From Diplosphaera chodatii (Eukaryota > Chlorophyta > Trebouxiophyceae > Prasiolales > Stichococcaceae): a stretch of DNA of 64,000 nucleotides. The notes beneath the pieces are model-generated. The model did no database searches. It worked only from the letters and a program-made list of their open reading frames with translations, and was not told the DNA's origin. The stretch lies in contig JAALGY010000033.1 of NCBI GenBank assembly GCA_032358165.1, positions 930,001-994,000 of the forward strand, written 5' to 3'. Of the stretch, positions 1 through 11,404 are shown in pieces. The stretch's first letter is position 1, and every line of letters starts with the position of its first letter. Made by a program: the position numbers and the translations under genes.

Positions 1-617
1 GGGCGTACCTGGGGGCCGGCAGCAGCGCGGGCGCCAGCGCCGAGAGCAGCCCCCGCGGCGGCGGCGACGGCAGCAGCACAGCCGGCAGCCCCAGCAAGGC
101 GCCGCTCCGACGCGGGCGGCGCCAGCATGCAGGTGACGGGCCACTCGGTCTGGACACCCGCATGCCCGGCAGCAGCGCACAGGCCGTGGCGGACTTCATG
201 ACGCTGCGGTGGTTGGGCAGTCTGCCGACGGCAGCCCACGCCGACGGCACAGTGGCATCAGCGGTGGCAGACGCGGCGGAGTGGCAGCGGCAGCTGGATG
301 GCAGGCTTGCAGGTGGAAGGCGTGGCAGCGTCAGGGACGGGGGCCCGGCTGACGGTGCAGCGGCGGGCTCGCTGCAGCAGGAGTTGAGCCTGCGGCCGGC
401 ACCAGCATCTGGCGGGCGCGCGCCTGGCGGGGAGGCTGCCAGTGCTGATGTCATGGGTGCTGGGGCTGCTGCTGGTGATGCCGATGCCGATGCCAATGCA
501 GATGACTCGGCAGATGCCGGGGCTCCAGCGCACGGGCTGAAGACAGCAGCTGGCTCTGAGCCGCCCCATCAGGAGCTGAGCCGGCTGCATTTGAGACGAC
601 CAGCAGTACATGTTTGA
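1..617 (+). CDS. C-terminal end of an unidentified low-complexity protein (5' end outside window)
   Basis: The frame is open from base 3 to the TGA at 615-617, so the gene enters from the left. About 204 residues are visible. They are rich in Ala, Gly, Ser and Asp, with a short acidic alternating run (Asp-Ala repeats near residues 155-175). One more ordered stretch, with the motif FMTLRWLGSLP, lies near residues 64-74. I recognise no domain. High G/C at third positions and the uninterrupted frame support real coding, but an antisense frame over 258-611 is also open, as expected in GC-rich DNA, so the strand is an inference. The ATG at 162 is internal and should not be taken as the start. Confidence 0.5.
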   Translation, partial: AYLGAGSSAGASAESSPRGGGDGSSTAGSPSKAPLRRGRRQHAGDGPLGLDTRMPGSSAQAVADFMTLRWLGSLPTAAHADGTVASAVADAAEWQRQLDGRLAGGRRGSVRDGGPADGAAAGSLQQELSLRPAPASGGRAPGGEAASADVMGAGAAAGDADADANADDSADAGAPAHGLKTAAGSEPPHQELSRLHLRRPAVHV

Positions 618-930
618 TGTGTGTCGTGAACGTACCGGTGGTAAAAGTCACCAAAGGTGGCAGTAAAGCAGGCGCAGGGCCACCTTTACCCGCCCTGTGT
701 GCGTGAGAAGCGCGTGACGTCGCTCACATGCCTGGCCACCACCCAGCTTCGCTGAGTGTCGCTCACCATATGTGCAGCCCCACACCGGGGTGCCAGAACA
801 CGTAGTACTGTAGCACAGCATTTGCCAGCCCCTCAGACAGCTGCAGTGCCGCCGCGAGGTCGTGCCAAGGGGCTGCACTTGCTGCGCGGGGCATCTGTCC
901 GCGCCCAAAGGAGGAAAGCGAGCAGTCACG

Positions 931-1524
931 ATGCAGTCATGCGTGAACACCCGATGTGTGTCTGGCGGTGTCCTGAGGCAGTCTCAGCCTCAGCACCGCG
1001 CACGCCTGCCCGGCTGCAGCGTTGGCAACGTCAGTCTGCCACGCAAGCGGGCCCTGGCAGCCCCGACGGCAGCGGCCGCCTCCGACCCTCTGTCGCCGCC
1101 ACAGGACGCCGTCGCGGTGCCCATCTTCGACAAGATTGCGGCCTGCGTTGAGGCGAACGACTCTGTGCACCGGTTTGAGACGATCGCCGGCCGAGCAGCC
1201 ATGATTGGCTTCTCGGTGGCCTGCGTGGCTGAGCTGCTGCTGCCGCACGGCGGCCTGTTCAGCAGCGTGTCCAGCGCCAACCTGGAGCAGTTTTCCCAGG
1301 TGGCGCTGGCCGCCGTGGCCGCATCGGCGGGCGTGGCCACCCTGTCGAAGCCCCGCATCGGCAGCCAGCTTCGCGAGGCGGTGCACTCGAGCATGACGGC
1401 GCTCAAGCGCTCCAAGAGCAGCCTGTCCTCGCTGGACGTGGACTTGGCAGTGGACTTCATCTTTGACTCCGTGTTCAACCGGGAGATGCTGTCCAACATG
1501 CTGGACGAGCACGAATGGATCTGA
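931..1524 (+). CDS. LHC-like (LIL/HLIP/ELIP-type) chloroplast protein, single exon
   Basis: This is an intronless 197-residue protein. The chlorophyll-binding helix motif of the light-harvesting superfamily is present as ETIAGRAAMIGF, followed by a hydrophobic run up to the segment LLLPHGG. A second hydrophobic stretch (QVALAAVAASAGVA) follows. The first 50 or so residues are rich in Arg, Ser and Ala, like a plastid transit peptide, so I start at the ATG at 931; an upstream in-frame ATG at 862 only adds a poor leader. By family knowledge such one- or two-helix proteins sit in thylakoids and act in photoprotection or pigment handling. Unusual is the roughly 70-residue hydrophilic C-terminal tail ending in MLDEHEWI. 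It could be a SEP-like, ELIP-like or novel LIL protein; the motif is clear, the subclass is not. Confidence 0.72.
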   Translation: MQSCVNTRCVSGGVLRQSQPQHRARLPGCSVGNVSLPRKRALAAPTAAAASDPLSPPQDAVAVPIFDKIAACVEANDSVHRFETIAGRAAMIGFSVACVAELLLPHGGLFSSVSSANLEQFSQVALAAVAASAGVATLSKPRIGSQLREAVHSSMTALKRSKSSLSSLDVDLAVDFIFDSVFNREMLSNMLDEHEWI

Positions 1525-2037
1525 GGATCTTAATGTCAGACGCTGACACTCCCGAAAGCGGTGTTGCCTTGCCCCATCGAAGGCAGGCAGGTGTTCATGC
1601 TGGCGTGCAGCCTAAATTGGATTGGCAGGTCCTGTATAGTAGAGTAAGCTCAGACGAGGGGAGCTGGCAGAAGGTGTGCACACTTGGCGAGACAGCGCTC
1701 TGGTGGACAGAGGGTGGAAGAGGATGGAAGGAGTTGAGCATCAATTTGATTGCCTCTGTACTTGGTTTGTGAGCAGCCCCACAGGGACAGCAGCCTGTGC
1801 ACTGTGGACCAGTCGTTTCTTTGTTTGAGCGAGAACCAATTCAATTGATTTGCCATGTTGTTAGACGTGTAAGTGGAGACAGCTCTGATCGACACAAGAC
1901 TGCCCAAAATAATGACAATTCACAGATGCGAAGCAGACTCATGCCAGCCAATGAGAGGTGCTCTGACGGTTGTCAGCTGTCATGACCAGCCCCTGCGGGT
2001 CTGTACAGCTCAACCTGCAATCTGACAAATGACAGCA
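1525..2037. other. Convergent 3' intergenic region
   Basis: Lies between the stop of the LHC-like gene and the stop of the NOM1 gene on the opposite strand, and presumably holds both 3' UTRs. It is visibly more AT-rich than the flanking exons. A small palindrome CAATTCAATTG occurs near 1846. No supported gene is seen. Confidence 0.6.
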
Positions 2038-5000
2038 CTACAGAGAGCGTGAGGCCAAGTGCCGGGTGGCATCATCAAGCCGCCGCTCCAGGGTGGCCAA
2101 CACATCCGCCTTGCCCTGCTGCTGCAGTCGCCGAGCTGCCCAGGGTGAGAAGGTGCGCTTCATGTATAGCGACAGCGCGGTGCGCAGCTGCTTGACCGCC
2201 TGCATCATCACAAGCAGCGTGTAACACACACCCGTTCACTACTGCACCCGGGCCCCACAAGGGCGGCTGTCAAATGCCGAATCTGGGTGGAAGGACGGCA
2301 GAAAACTGTGCTCTCACAGACACTTCCCGTCCGTTAAGCAAGGGGTCCGCACCGCATTGCTGGCAAGGCGCTCGAAAATGGCAGACACTGCAGCGTCACT
2401 GGGCGCGGCCACCAGGAGGTGCTGCAGCGTCAGGTTCCAACACAGCTGCTCCCGCGGCGGCAGTGCGCCCTCAAAGCGCACCACCTGTCGAGGAGTCAAA
2501 GCAACACTTCATGGACTGCAGGGGCTGAGGAACAACCCAGCAACGTCATGCCAGCCCCACGAAGCAGCAGTGCCTGACATTGAACTGCCCACAGATGGCA
2601 TACTAACCAGCATGGCACAAGGATGCGCTTTTGTCGTGAAGCAGGCTTTGAGGGATGTGTAGGCTTCCACAGAAGCACTGTCATGGCTTTCAGCGAGCAC
2701 TAGAGGCAGTTGCTGCTGCCTCCCGTTGATGACGTGAAGCAGCTGACAGTGCGCTGAGCATGTGCACGCTCCCAACACCCATCGATGATCGACACAACAC
2801 CCGGGACCATCAGGGGAGCGGCAAGCTGGCACAGCGTGTGAGCACCTTCAGGAGGGAGAGCGGCAGGGCGCCGCCGGCGATGAGGGTGCCCGTGAGCCGC
2901 GCCAGGTGGGCCACCCGCTGCGGTTCTGCCTCCGTGACACCCTGCAGAGTGTGCAGTTGTCAGGCCCCTCGCACACGGCTGCGCTGTGACTACACTTGGC
3001 CTCACCATCCACTGCACACGCACGAGGGTGCTGAGGCAGCATTGCAGCCACAATGCACAGCACATGTCGGGCAGCAGGGTCCACAGGCAGGCACAGCGCG
3101 GCCGGGCCCCGGTAGCAGGCTGCAGGGCGCTGGCGGCACCCACCCTGAAGTGGTCCCACAGGCAGTACTGCAGCGTGACGGCGTGGCCGGCGGCGGCGGC
3201 GGCCAGGCGGCTGAGCAGCAGCGCGTAGTACGGGTTCCACCCCGCCTCCTGCAGGCAGCACTCCACCGGCACGCGCACCACCTCCCGCTCCGCCTCGCCC
3301 TGCGCCACGGGTCCAGGATCATGATCAAATTACTATGAGTCTGAGGTTCTTCACACAGTTAGCTTCAGCTGCTGGCTGCATAAGCGAAGACCCATTGCAT
3401 ACAGCTCTGATTCATGTGCCCACATGAAGGCAAGCGACAGTGTGTCTTGCTGCACAGCCTCCCCTCGCAGATGCTGCACGCTGGAAGCTGGCGTCACACC
3501 CGTATCCAATCCCGGCATCGGGCGCTGCACAGGGCGCAGGGGCGGCCCCACCTTGAGGCCCAGGCGCAGGAGGCGCTCGAAGGCGTCGGCGGCGTCCTCC
3601 GCGCCCATGACGCAGCAGAACACCGCCCGGCGCACGTCCGTGTTCATGCGCGCCGCGGCCGCCAGGCGCAGCAGCTGGGCGTCGCCCGCGGCGGCCATCG
3701 CAGCGGCGGCGCTGCCGGCGACGGGCGCCGCCCCGAGCGCGTCCCCCGCTGCCGGCAGCCACCACAGTCCCTGCACGCAGACCGCCACACGCTTCTGTTA
3801 CGCTTTGAATTGAACGTGGCCTCGTACATGCGGCAAAGCCACATTGGTTTGCATGAGAGCTGGCCCGCCTGTTATCTTAACGAAGCAGAAAACCTGTCCA
3901 TGTTTCAGTGGTTCGTGAGTGCACCTTCTTGTCTGGCGCTAGCAGCTTGTCCCACGGAAGGCTGTGCAGCGCCACAGAGGCCGAGCCAACCGACTTCAGC
4001 CACTTCTGTGTTGCCGTGCTGAGTGTGACGGCGCCCCCGCCGCCGCCGCGCTGCCGGTTATTCTTGATGTCCAGCAGCAGGCTCAGCATCACCTGCACAT
4101 GGTAGACAGTTGTTTGCTTACGTCAGGTGGATGTTGGGTGCTGTATCGCTGCCAACGCAGCTGCCGGCCAGGTTTTCTTTGCTTCGCTTAAGTAGGAAGC
4201 TGAGCACTGAACAAAGTGGGATGGCAGAAGAGAGTAGCTCACAAGGGACACAAGGGACAGGGAGTGATGCAGCAGCAGCCTGTCCGGAGCCCTGTGGGCA
4301 TCTGCACCTCGGCTCGCGAGCTCATGGCGCCCTGCTGCGCGGCCTCAGCGGCCCGGGCGTTGACGGCCACCAGGAACTCCTTCATGGCCGCCGGGTCCGC
4401 GGCGCGCAGCTGCAGCCCCGCCGCCCGCAGCGCCGCCGACATCATCACCACATCCTGCTCCTCGAATCTGCATGCACATGACGATCGTGTATGATGATGC
4501 ATCTACAGTGGATGCAGTTGAGCTGGGTTCCGCCTGCTGCACAGTGCACACCACCTACAGCAAGCGGCACCAGGGGCGCACATGCACACAATGTCAGCAA
4601 CGAGCATCGGACACAGTCTCACTTGCTGCCCAGCGCTCGCACTATGATGAACGTCGGCGGCTACGGAGCATACCGCGTGGTCAGGTGCGCCAGCAGGCTG
4701 TACAGCACGGGCGCGCCCGCCAGGCCGGCCAGGAAGGCGTGCACCGCAACCATGGCCAGGTTGTGGCACGCCAGGCCGTCGCCCCGGGCGCGCGCGTCCT
4801 CCAGCCGCTCCGCCAGAGCCGCCAGAAACCTGGCGCCAACCTGAACATGCAACTTTGCCAATATTGGTGTGATGTGCAGACATCGTGGAGATGGTAGGCC
4901 GTGTCGGCGTGTGTGAGGAGGGTGCTGTGCAGCAGCATGCAGGCTTGTGTGCAGGCGGGCACTCAGGGAGCGGCAGCAGGAGCAGCTTGCAGTCCAGCTG

Positions 5001-7334
5001 GACGGCGATGAAGCCGTGGCACCTCCTGCGTGTCGACCAGCGCGCCGACTCCCGCAACACAGGCGGCGGCGACGGCGGAGAAGGCGTCCGTCGCCCGGGG
5101 ACCCTCTGCTGCCGCCTGTTACATGTACATGCGCTCGGCCGTGGTTTGCTCGTGCAGTCAAGCGCTGAGACATAGCAGCAGCGCTGCACCGCCTGCTCCA
5201 ACAGCACACTGTGACCATTTGCACACGGTGGCAGAACCCCAAGCGGCTGCAAGCGCTTGCAGCTTTGGTCCCGCTCTGACTCACGCTGAGCAGCTCGGCG
5301 GTCATGGCCTGCGTGACGGCCAGGCGCCCCCCCTCCCCCATGAGCTTCGCGAGGTCCGCCGAGATGCCCGGCAGGTTGGACTCCGCCAGCCGGTTGAGCA
5401 GGCCGCGGACGCGCGCTTGCAGCTTGGCGCCGCCGCCGCTCCAGGGTCGGTTTGCTGTTGAGACACGAGTGACTCACCTCAGGTATTGGAGGTGCGGACA
5501 TTCACTGACAGCTGGCGCGCTCCGTCGTGCTGCTTTGTGCATATGCTGGCATTTTCACAGATGTGCCACGAGGCGAATTACCCATGAAGGGGCACTGACT
5601 CCAGGCACAGTACCACACCTGCGGCTGCATCACCGAGGTCGCGGATCCGAGCTGCATCCTCGCTGCCTGATGCTGAATCCTCATCGTCTGAAAGTGACAG
5701 CTCATCTGACGATGCCTCGTCTGCTGTTCGGTCCGACTGGGTGCCGCCTGCCGAGTCATTGTCGGCATCGCTGTCCAGGTCCAGGCTGTCATCCTCTGAC
5801 ACAGCCAGCTGGCTGGTGCCTCTTGATGGGCGGCGCTGGCCTGGCAACTCGACATCTGTGACATCTTCTGAGTCGCTGCCGTCTCCCAAGCTGTCAGCAC
5901 CGCCTACAGCATGTGAGAGAGCAATGGCATGAGCAGCTTCGATAGGAGTACTAACCAGTCTAAACGAACCTGTGCAAGGCTGATGTCAGTGTTGCCACAA
6001 ACAGACCCGCAAGGCGCAAACTCGCAGGCTCCGGTACCTGAGGCTGCCTCACTGTCGGAGGACGACATGTCAGCGGCGGTGAGGCCAGCGGTGAAGTCAT
6101 CCAAGCCGTCGCCGAGCGCCGAGGTTCGGCCCTTGCGCCGCAGCTTCAGCTTGCGCGCCGCCTCGCGGTACCGCCGCTTCTCATCGTCAATCGCATCCCG
6201 CCCCGACTTCTGTACGGCAAGCACCACATGTCGTTAAGGCCCTGTGCATGTGGAGCATGGCGCCGCGGTGGACTGCAGGCTGGATGGCATCAGAATGTGA
6301 CGTGCTGATAAGCAAGCTCACTGCAAGGTCCCCGAGGAACTCCTTGAACTTGGCGGTCTCGGCAGGCTGCTGCTTTTGCTGCACATCAGGCTCGCGCCGT
6401 TTCCGCTTGGCTGGCACGTCCTGCTTCTGCTGCCGCCGCGGCGCCTGCTGCGCCTGCTGGGCAGCTGCTGCACTGCCGGTGACCAGCGGAGCCTTTGCAA
6501 GCTTTGCATGCTGCAAGCCGCCTTCTGCGCTGGCGTTCGCCGGCTGAGCTGGCTGCTGCTGGCGATGCAGTGGCTTGTGCCGGGCCTGCCGCGCCTCCCT
6601 GCCATGTGCAGACGAGCAGCATGTTGCAGTTCCAGGACAGCAGACGAGGAGAGCGGCTGCGCACATTTGCAGACAGGTTGGGAAGGTCATCAGCATCACC
6701 GCGGTCATGACAGGAGCTGAACGTGATGACGCTGCGCACCTGGCGTGGCGGGCATGCTCGGCCTGCTGCGTCACATGCCGCTGCTTTGCAGCCGCCTTGG
6801 CAGCCTTGCGCTCCGCCTTGCGCTTGCTGATGCCGTACAGACCGCCGCCGCCCTGCGCACGTGTGTGCGCGCCCGGCACGTATGCCCTGGTGCTGTTGCC
6901 TGTAATCCGCGCGGGGCAGTCAGTTACTCAAGACATGCATGAGATTGTCACAGGCGGCGGCACTGCTCGCCGTGGGTCGCTCGGGACACTCTGGGTGGTA
7001 TGGGTACATGCTGCACGCCACTACGATGTGAATTTCAGGCAGACCCCACTTTGAGGTCGCATTGCGGCGCACCCGGGCCGTTGTTGTCCGCCTCCCCATC
7101 GCTGCCGCTGTCTGCTGCCGCACCAGCATCCCCAGCTTGCCTCCGGTGCACCAGATGATCGTTGCCTGCAGGCTCTGCATCTGGCTGCTCGGTCGTGTCC
7201 AAAGCTTTCGCAAGCTTGAACGGCAGCGAGGGCTTTGGGCGCCCAGTGAATGGCGGCGGAACGCCATGAGGGCGGCCCCTCCCGTGCCGTGTGCCACGCC
7301 CTCCAGAGCGGCCGCCCGGCCCCTGCCTGCCCAT
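2038..7334 (-). CDS. NOM1: NOM1/SGD1-type nucleolar MIF4G-MA3 protein
   Basis: Model: complement of exons 2038-2199, 2353-2484, 2846-2941, 3144-3299, 3552-3770, 3925-4092, 4308-4467, 4674-4840, 5023-5115 (provisional), 5285-5454, 5619-5903, 6038-6209, 6322-6598, 6740-6852 and 7050-7334, about 884 residues with compatible splice phases. The N-terminal 380 residues are basic and then acidic/serine-rich (KRKAERKAAK; DDSLDLDSDADNDSAGG). The MIF4G part carries LLNRLAESNLPGISADLAK, VGARFLAALAERLEDA and LLLDIKNNRQ. The MA3 part carries MNTDVRRAVFCCVMGAEDA and VECCLQEAGWNPYYALLLS, followed by LSLLKVVRFEGALP. In yeast and animals this family works in the nucleolus in 18S rRNA maturation and binds the eIF4A-like helicase. 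Exon 9 from the left (4963-5115) has a frame problem described in the findings. It is divergent from the molybdopterin synthase gene. Confidence 0.88.
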
Positions 7335-7843
7335 ACTGCTGGCTGGTCACCGCCTGGTGCAAGAGTGGCCGGCTTTCTCACGTTTCGGGACCACTATCAG
7401 CATTGCCGCAGTGGGGGCGCGATGCCAGCTGCCGTCGTGACTACAGCTCAGCGGCAGCTGCACTCACAGACGGCCGCCAATGAGTGTCTTGGTACGAAGT
7501 TGCAAATCTTCTGGATCTGATGCCGTCTGCCTCACAGATCAAGTGTCATAGCCCAGGGCACGTGCATGACTCCGAAACACACACCATTGCATGCATTTCA
7601 GCATTTGCACCAGTTGCAGATTGCGCATGCCATTGTGACAGCGTAGGCTATAAAGCACGCGTCTCAGACACTGCTGTGTTGTTGCACTTTGGGCAAGAAC
7701 GCAGTCGTGTGTGCTCGCAATCACTGTGGTGGCGCATCACGATGCGGTCACCGCCTGCATGAACTGTTTTGCTTCACTTCGACATTTACCGATGCATACA
7801 TCACGAGTAACGAGCTTACTCAATGCCTGAGAGTAGTAGATAG
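7335..7843. promoter_or_regulatory. Divergent promoter region between NOM1 and MOCS2B
   Basis: About 0.5 kb between two start codons pointing away from each other, so it must hold both promoters and 5' UTRs. Composition drops toward AT on the right side. I see no clear TATA box or other named element. Confidence 0.5.
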
Positions 7844-8501
7844 ATGCCACCCCTGCCAGAGTGCATCCTTGTTGAGGTGCTGCCGGAGCCGTTGCAGTTG
7901 ACGAGATACACGGACTTTGTAGCTGATCCGGGGGCAGGGGCAATCGCCACGTTCTCAGGCGTCACCAGGGACAACTTTCAGGGCAAGAACGTCCTGAAGC
8001 TGGAGTATGAAGCCTATGTACCAATGGCAGAGAAGGTCATGTTGGTGCGTCCTCGGATGAAGAGCGACCAGCATTCGCCGCCCGTTGTCTCGCATGCGAT
8101 TCAGGCAGATTACGCTGTCAAAGATCAGCACACCGAAATTGTCATTACGCAGGAGCTGTGCACGGAAGCTACAACAAAGTGGGATGTGAGGAAGGTCGCA
8201 CTCGCTCACAAGATCGGGCTCTGCGGGGTCAGCCAGACGAGCGTGGTCATAGCTGTATCCTCAGCACACCGCCGCGAAGCCCTGGAGGTACAGTGTGCTG
8301 TCCACTCCGCTGCAGAGGCTTCCCAGCTACGGTTGGCAGTTTCTAGCAATTGAGTGGCTGGCTGTTGTTATACAGGCATGCCACTGGCTGATTGACGAGC
8401 TGAAGGCGAGGGTGCCCATATGGAAGAAGGAGTTTTTCGAGGGTGGGGAGGTGTGGAAGGAGAATGCAGAGGCAAGGAGACACGGATCATCAGCGGTGTG
8501 A
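7844..8501 (+). CDS. MOCS2B: Molybdopterin synthase catalytic (large) subunit, MoaE/MOCS2B/CNX6 type
   Basis: Three exons (7844-8044, 8153-8287, 8376-8501), all in phase 0, give 153 residues, the usual MoaE length. Matching segments are GAIATFSGVTRDNFQGK near the N-terminus, then AHKIGLCGVSQTSVVIAVSS, HRREALEA and PIWKKEFFEGGEVWKEN. The lysines in PIWKKE correspond to the family's active-site lysine region. Function by family: together with the small MoaD/CNX7 subunit, it converts cyclic pyranopterin monophosphate to molybdopterin in the cytosol. The start is the first ATG, which puts the conserved core at the normal distance. Its 3' end faces that of BDP1 only 129 bp away. Confidence 0.93.
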
Positions 8502-8630
8502 CAACATTATACAGAACTCAGCAGGGTTGGGTGGTACAAACAAGTGTGCCGTACAACACCATAGATAGATACAAACCACTTTGACGGAGCGCAAACAATG
8601 ATGCCTGACGAAGACGCATGAGACTGCCTT

Positions 8631-11404
8631 TCAATCTGCCGCTGGTGGCTCATCAAGCTCCAGCATCGTCTGCAAGGGAGAGCCAAACCCTGTTACTTTG
8701 TATGACATGTAACAACGTCACAGTTGACACAGCATACATTCATGCCATGCCCCCATGATGCACCAGACCCTGTGCAGCATGCTCGCACCGTGTCGTCGCC
8801 CTCAAAGTTGATGCGGTGCAGTACGTCATCATATGCACTTGAAGAGCAGGCGCGGCCCTTCAGGGCGTCGTCCACTCGCCCTGGGTTGGCCTGTCGTATC
8901 ATACGGTCACGACACGTCAAACTGATTGTCCGTGTGTGACACCGGGGCTCAACACTGGATGCACCTTGGTGCCACACCTTGCTCTCCTTGCTGTACTTGT
9001 TCTTTATCTGGCGCCGATTCTTGTTTGGAAACAGTGTGGCAATCAGGGTAAAGTCTGAGCCGAAAGTCGCAAGTGCCTGCATTAGTGCATGAAAGGACGT
9101 CTGGTGGAGTAGGTTGACGCAATTTCCAGTTTTCGATGGCCTTATCTCACCGGGATGAAGTGTGGCATCACATGAAGGCATCCTGAGCACATGCAAGCGC
9201 CCACCCTGTAGAAGTTCTCGGTCTCCTCGGGCTGCCAGCGGTCGCTAGGTGTGCGGTTGACGGCATAGGAGCGCGAGTTGAGCTGCTGGGTGTCCTCCAC
9301 GATGGCACGCTGCGTGTCCTCCGCCTGCGCCTGCACCGTGAGCGTGGCGCGGTCCACCACGATCTGCCCGTCCACGATGCTGACCTGCGGACAGCAGCCG
9401 GCACAAGTCAATATCCACATCAACTGATCCGCCCGTGCAGTGTTGAGAGCATGGCACGCTTCGCCATGCTGTGCTGTCTGCGTGTAGGTGTGCTTGAAGC
9501 ATAGGCGTGCACGTCAGCTGCAGTATTGCACTCTGGTGGAGGTACAACGCACTAGACAACATGGGCCGGGAGGCCACACCACACCGTGTGGGACCATGTT
9601 TGCGTACAGGCAAGAACTGCGAGGGCACATGCCTGTGGCGCCATGTTCGCAGCGGGCGATGGCGCCTGCGGCGACTGCACGCGCGGCCGGGGCAGCGCGA
9701 GCAGTGGCGATGCCTGGCCTTCCCCCACTGCCTGCTGCTGCCGCTCTCGAGCCTCCTGTGTTATGCATGGAGCGACGTGCATCGTGTTCATGCATGACCG
9801 ATGCAGGAACATCCCTAACATGACCACCCATTGATGCCTGCGGTGCATGTTGCTGCGGATCAGGTGCTGGTGGCAACAATGTCCGCATGACACGTCATCT
9901 GGCCACCTGACACATAGTGTGCACCTTGCGCAGCTTGTCAGCCAGCAGGGTCTCGCGCTCCTTGTCGTTGGACCACCGGATGACATCCTTCAGCGCCATG
10001 CGGGAGGGGTTCAGGTTGGTGGGCAGCATCGCCGGACGGCCGCGCCCGCCGCCCCGGCGCCGCTGCGCCGGCGGCAGCATGAGCATCGGCAGCGGCAGCG
10101 GCACACGCTTCTGCGCGCCGCCGCTGGTGTGGCTGCCTGGCGCCGGCGCCGCTGCGGAGCCTGCTGAGGGTGCGGCCGGGGCTGCCGCGGCCTTGCGCTG
10201 CGAGGCCACTGTCCGTGCCGGCCCGGGGGAGGCGCGGCCTGCAGGCCCGCCTTTGCCCGAGGGCAGCCCCTGGGCCCCGTGCAGGCCCCCGCCGCGCGGC
10301 GTCGCAGCAGGAAGGCAGATCGGAGGCAGTGCCTACAGAGTAACAATACAGGACAATCCTATCATGCCACGTCAGGAGGACAGCCACTGCCAGGTTGCAA
10401 TGACAGGGAGTCTGATGCCTGCATGCGCGGAAGCAGGTTTTGACAGTCACCGGCGTTGCATCTGGCCAGTCGTCTTCGCCTCCTGATTCTGCTTCAGCTT
10501 CAGCTTCTGGTGTCGCTGACGCTGCTGCTGCTGCTGCTGCACGTGTGGATCTTGAGGCTGCAGGTGGTTCTGCGGGAACACTATCTGGCTGCTGCTGCTG
10601 CTGCCCTAGCTGCTGACGCTGCCGCGCTCGTCTCGCAGCCACCGCTGCTGGAGCAAAGCGGACCTGGAAAGCATGCGACGTACCGTGCTCAGAGGATTGG
10701 TCGTGCGCCTTTCTGGCGAGCCTAGCAGGTTTTGTTGAAGACCGCAGTCTACAGCCTGACTCACCCGTCTGCCTGAGGGTGAGACTGGAGCCTGGCCATC
10801 GTGTGCTGTCCGCTCAGCACCATGCAATGGCACTGCAGGTGGCGCAGCACTGCTGCTCGGCTCTGCTGGCTGTTCCACCTGCCGTGTTGGCGGCTGTTGA
10901 CTGTGTGCGACGGACTGCTGTGCCGCTTCTGCTAGGGTGGTGCGAGCAGCTGCAGGCGATGTGGCACCGCCTGCAGTCTCCTGCTGCTCCTGATCCTGCT
11001 GCTCACCACTTGGTTGTGTGTGCAGCTCATCTGCGCCTGGGACGCATACAACGAAAGCCACGTCTCTATTGACCAGGCCCCGCACACATACCTGCCGCAG
11101 TCAGATGATTCCAACCGACAAGGCGTACCTGCAGCTGCCGCTGGCGATCCTTCGCCTTGTGGTGTCTCTGTGCTCGGTTTCACACCCCTCTGCGAAAAGC
11201 AAACCATGATCCCGTTTGTGCACAGCCAACTATGAACAGCGCCAGGCGCCGCATGCGCAGAGTAAATGCACATGCGATCAAAAGCTGTTCTTTGAAGCGC
11301 CTCACCGGACGCGCGCGTGGCTTCAAGCGAGGATTGAACTGGCTGCCTCGGCTCGCGGACTTTTTGCCAATGCCAGTTTCGAGGGCTGAAAGGTCCAGGT
11401 CCAT
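8631..11404 (-). CDS. BDP1: BDP1 (B'') subunit of RNA polymerase III factor TFIIIB
   Basis: Model: complement of 8631-8669, 8789-8890, 8978-9076, 9205-9384, 9633-9755, 9925-10332, 10451-10663, 10765-11036, 11129-11189 and 11306-11404, 531 residues. The N-terminus holds FNPRLKPRARPVR, then low-complexity Gln/Ala/Pro sequence and LKDVIRWSNDKERE. The family hallmark VSIVDGQIVVD (about 393-403) precedes the extended SANT domain: RWQPEETENFYR and ALATFGSDFTLIATLFPN, then RRQIKNKYSKE (about 440-485). The segment NPGRVDDALKGRA follows. By family, BDP1 locks TBP and BRF onto Pol III promoters and helps open DNA. One intron (9391 side to 9632) seems to use a GC donor, CAG|GCATGT; a GT donor giving left end 9618 is also possible. 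Only the central region is ordered, as usual. Confidence 0.87.

Noticed and set aside
2702..2749. Extra terminal NOM1 exon ending in TAG
   Set aside because: It would truncate the protein before the conserved VVRFEGALPPREQL exon, which joins in phase directly to LSLLK.
4503..5501. 332-residue minus-strand frame across NOM1
   Set aside because: It is mostly a shadow crossing two introns; only about 18 residues within it may be real and are treated in the frame-conflict finding.
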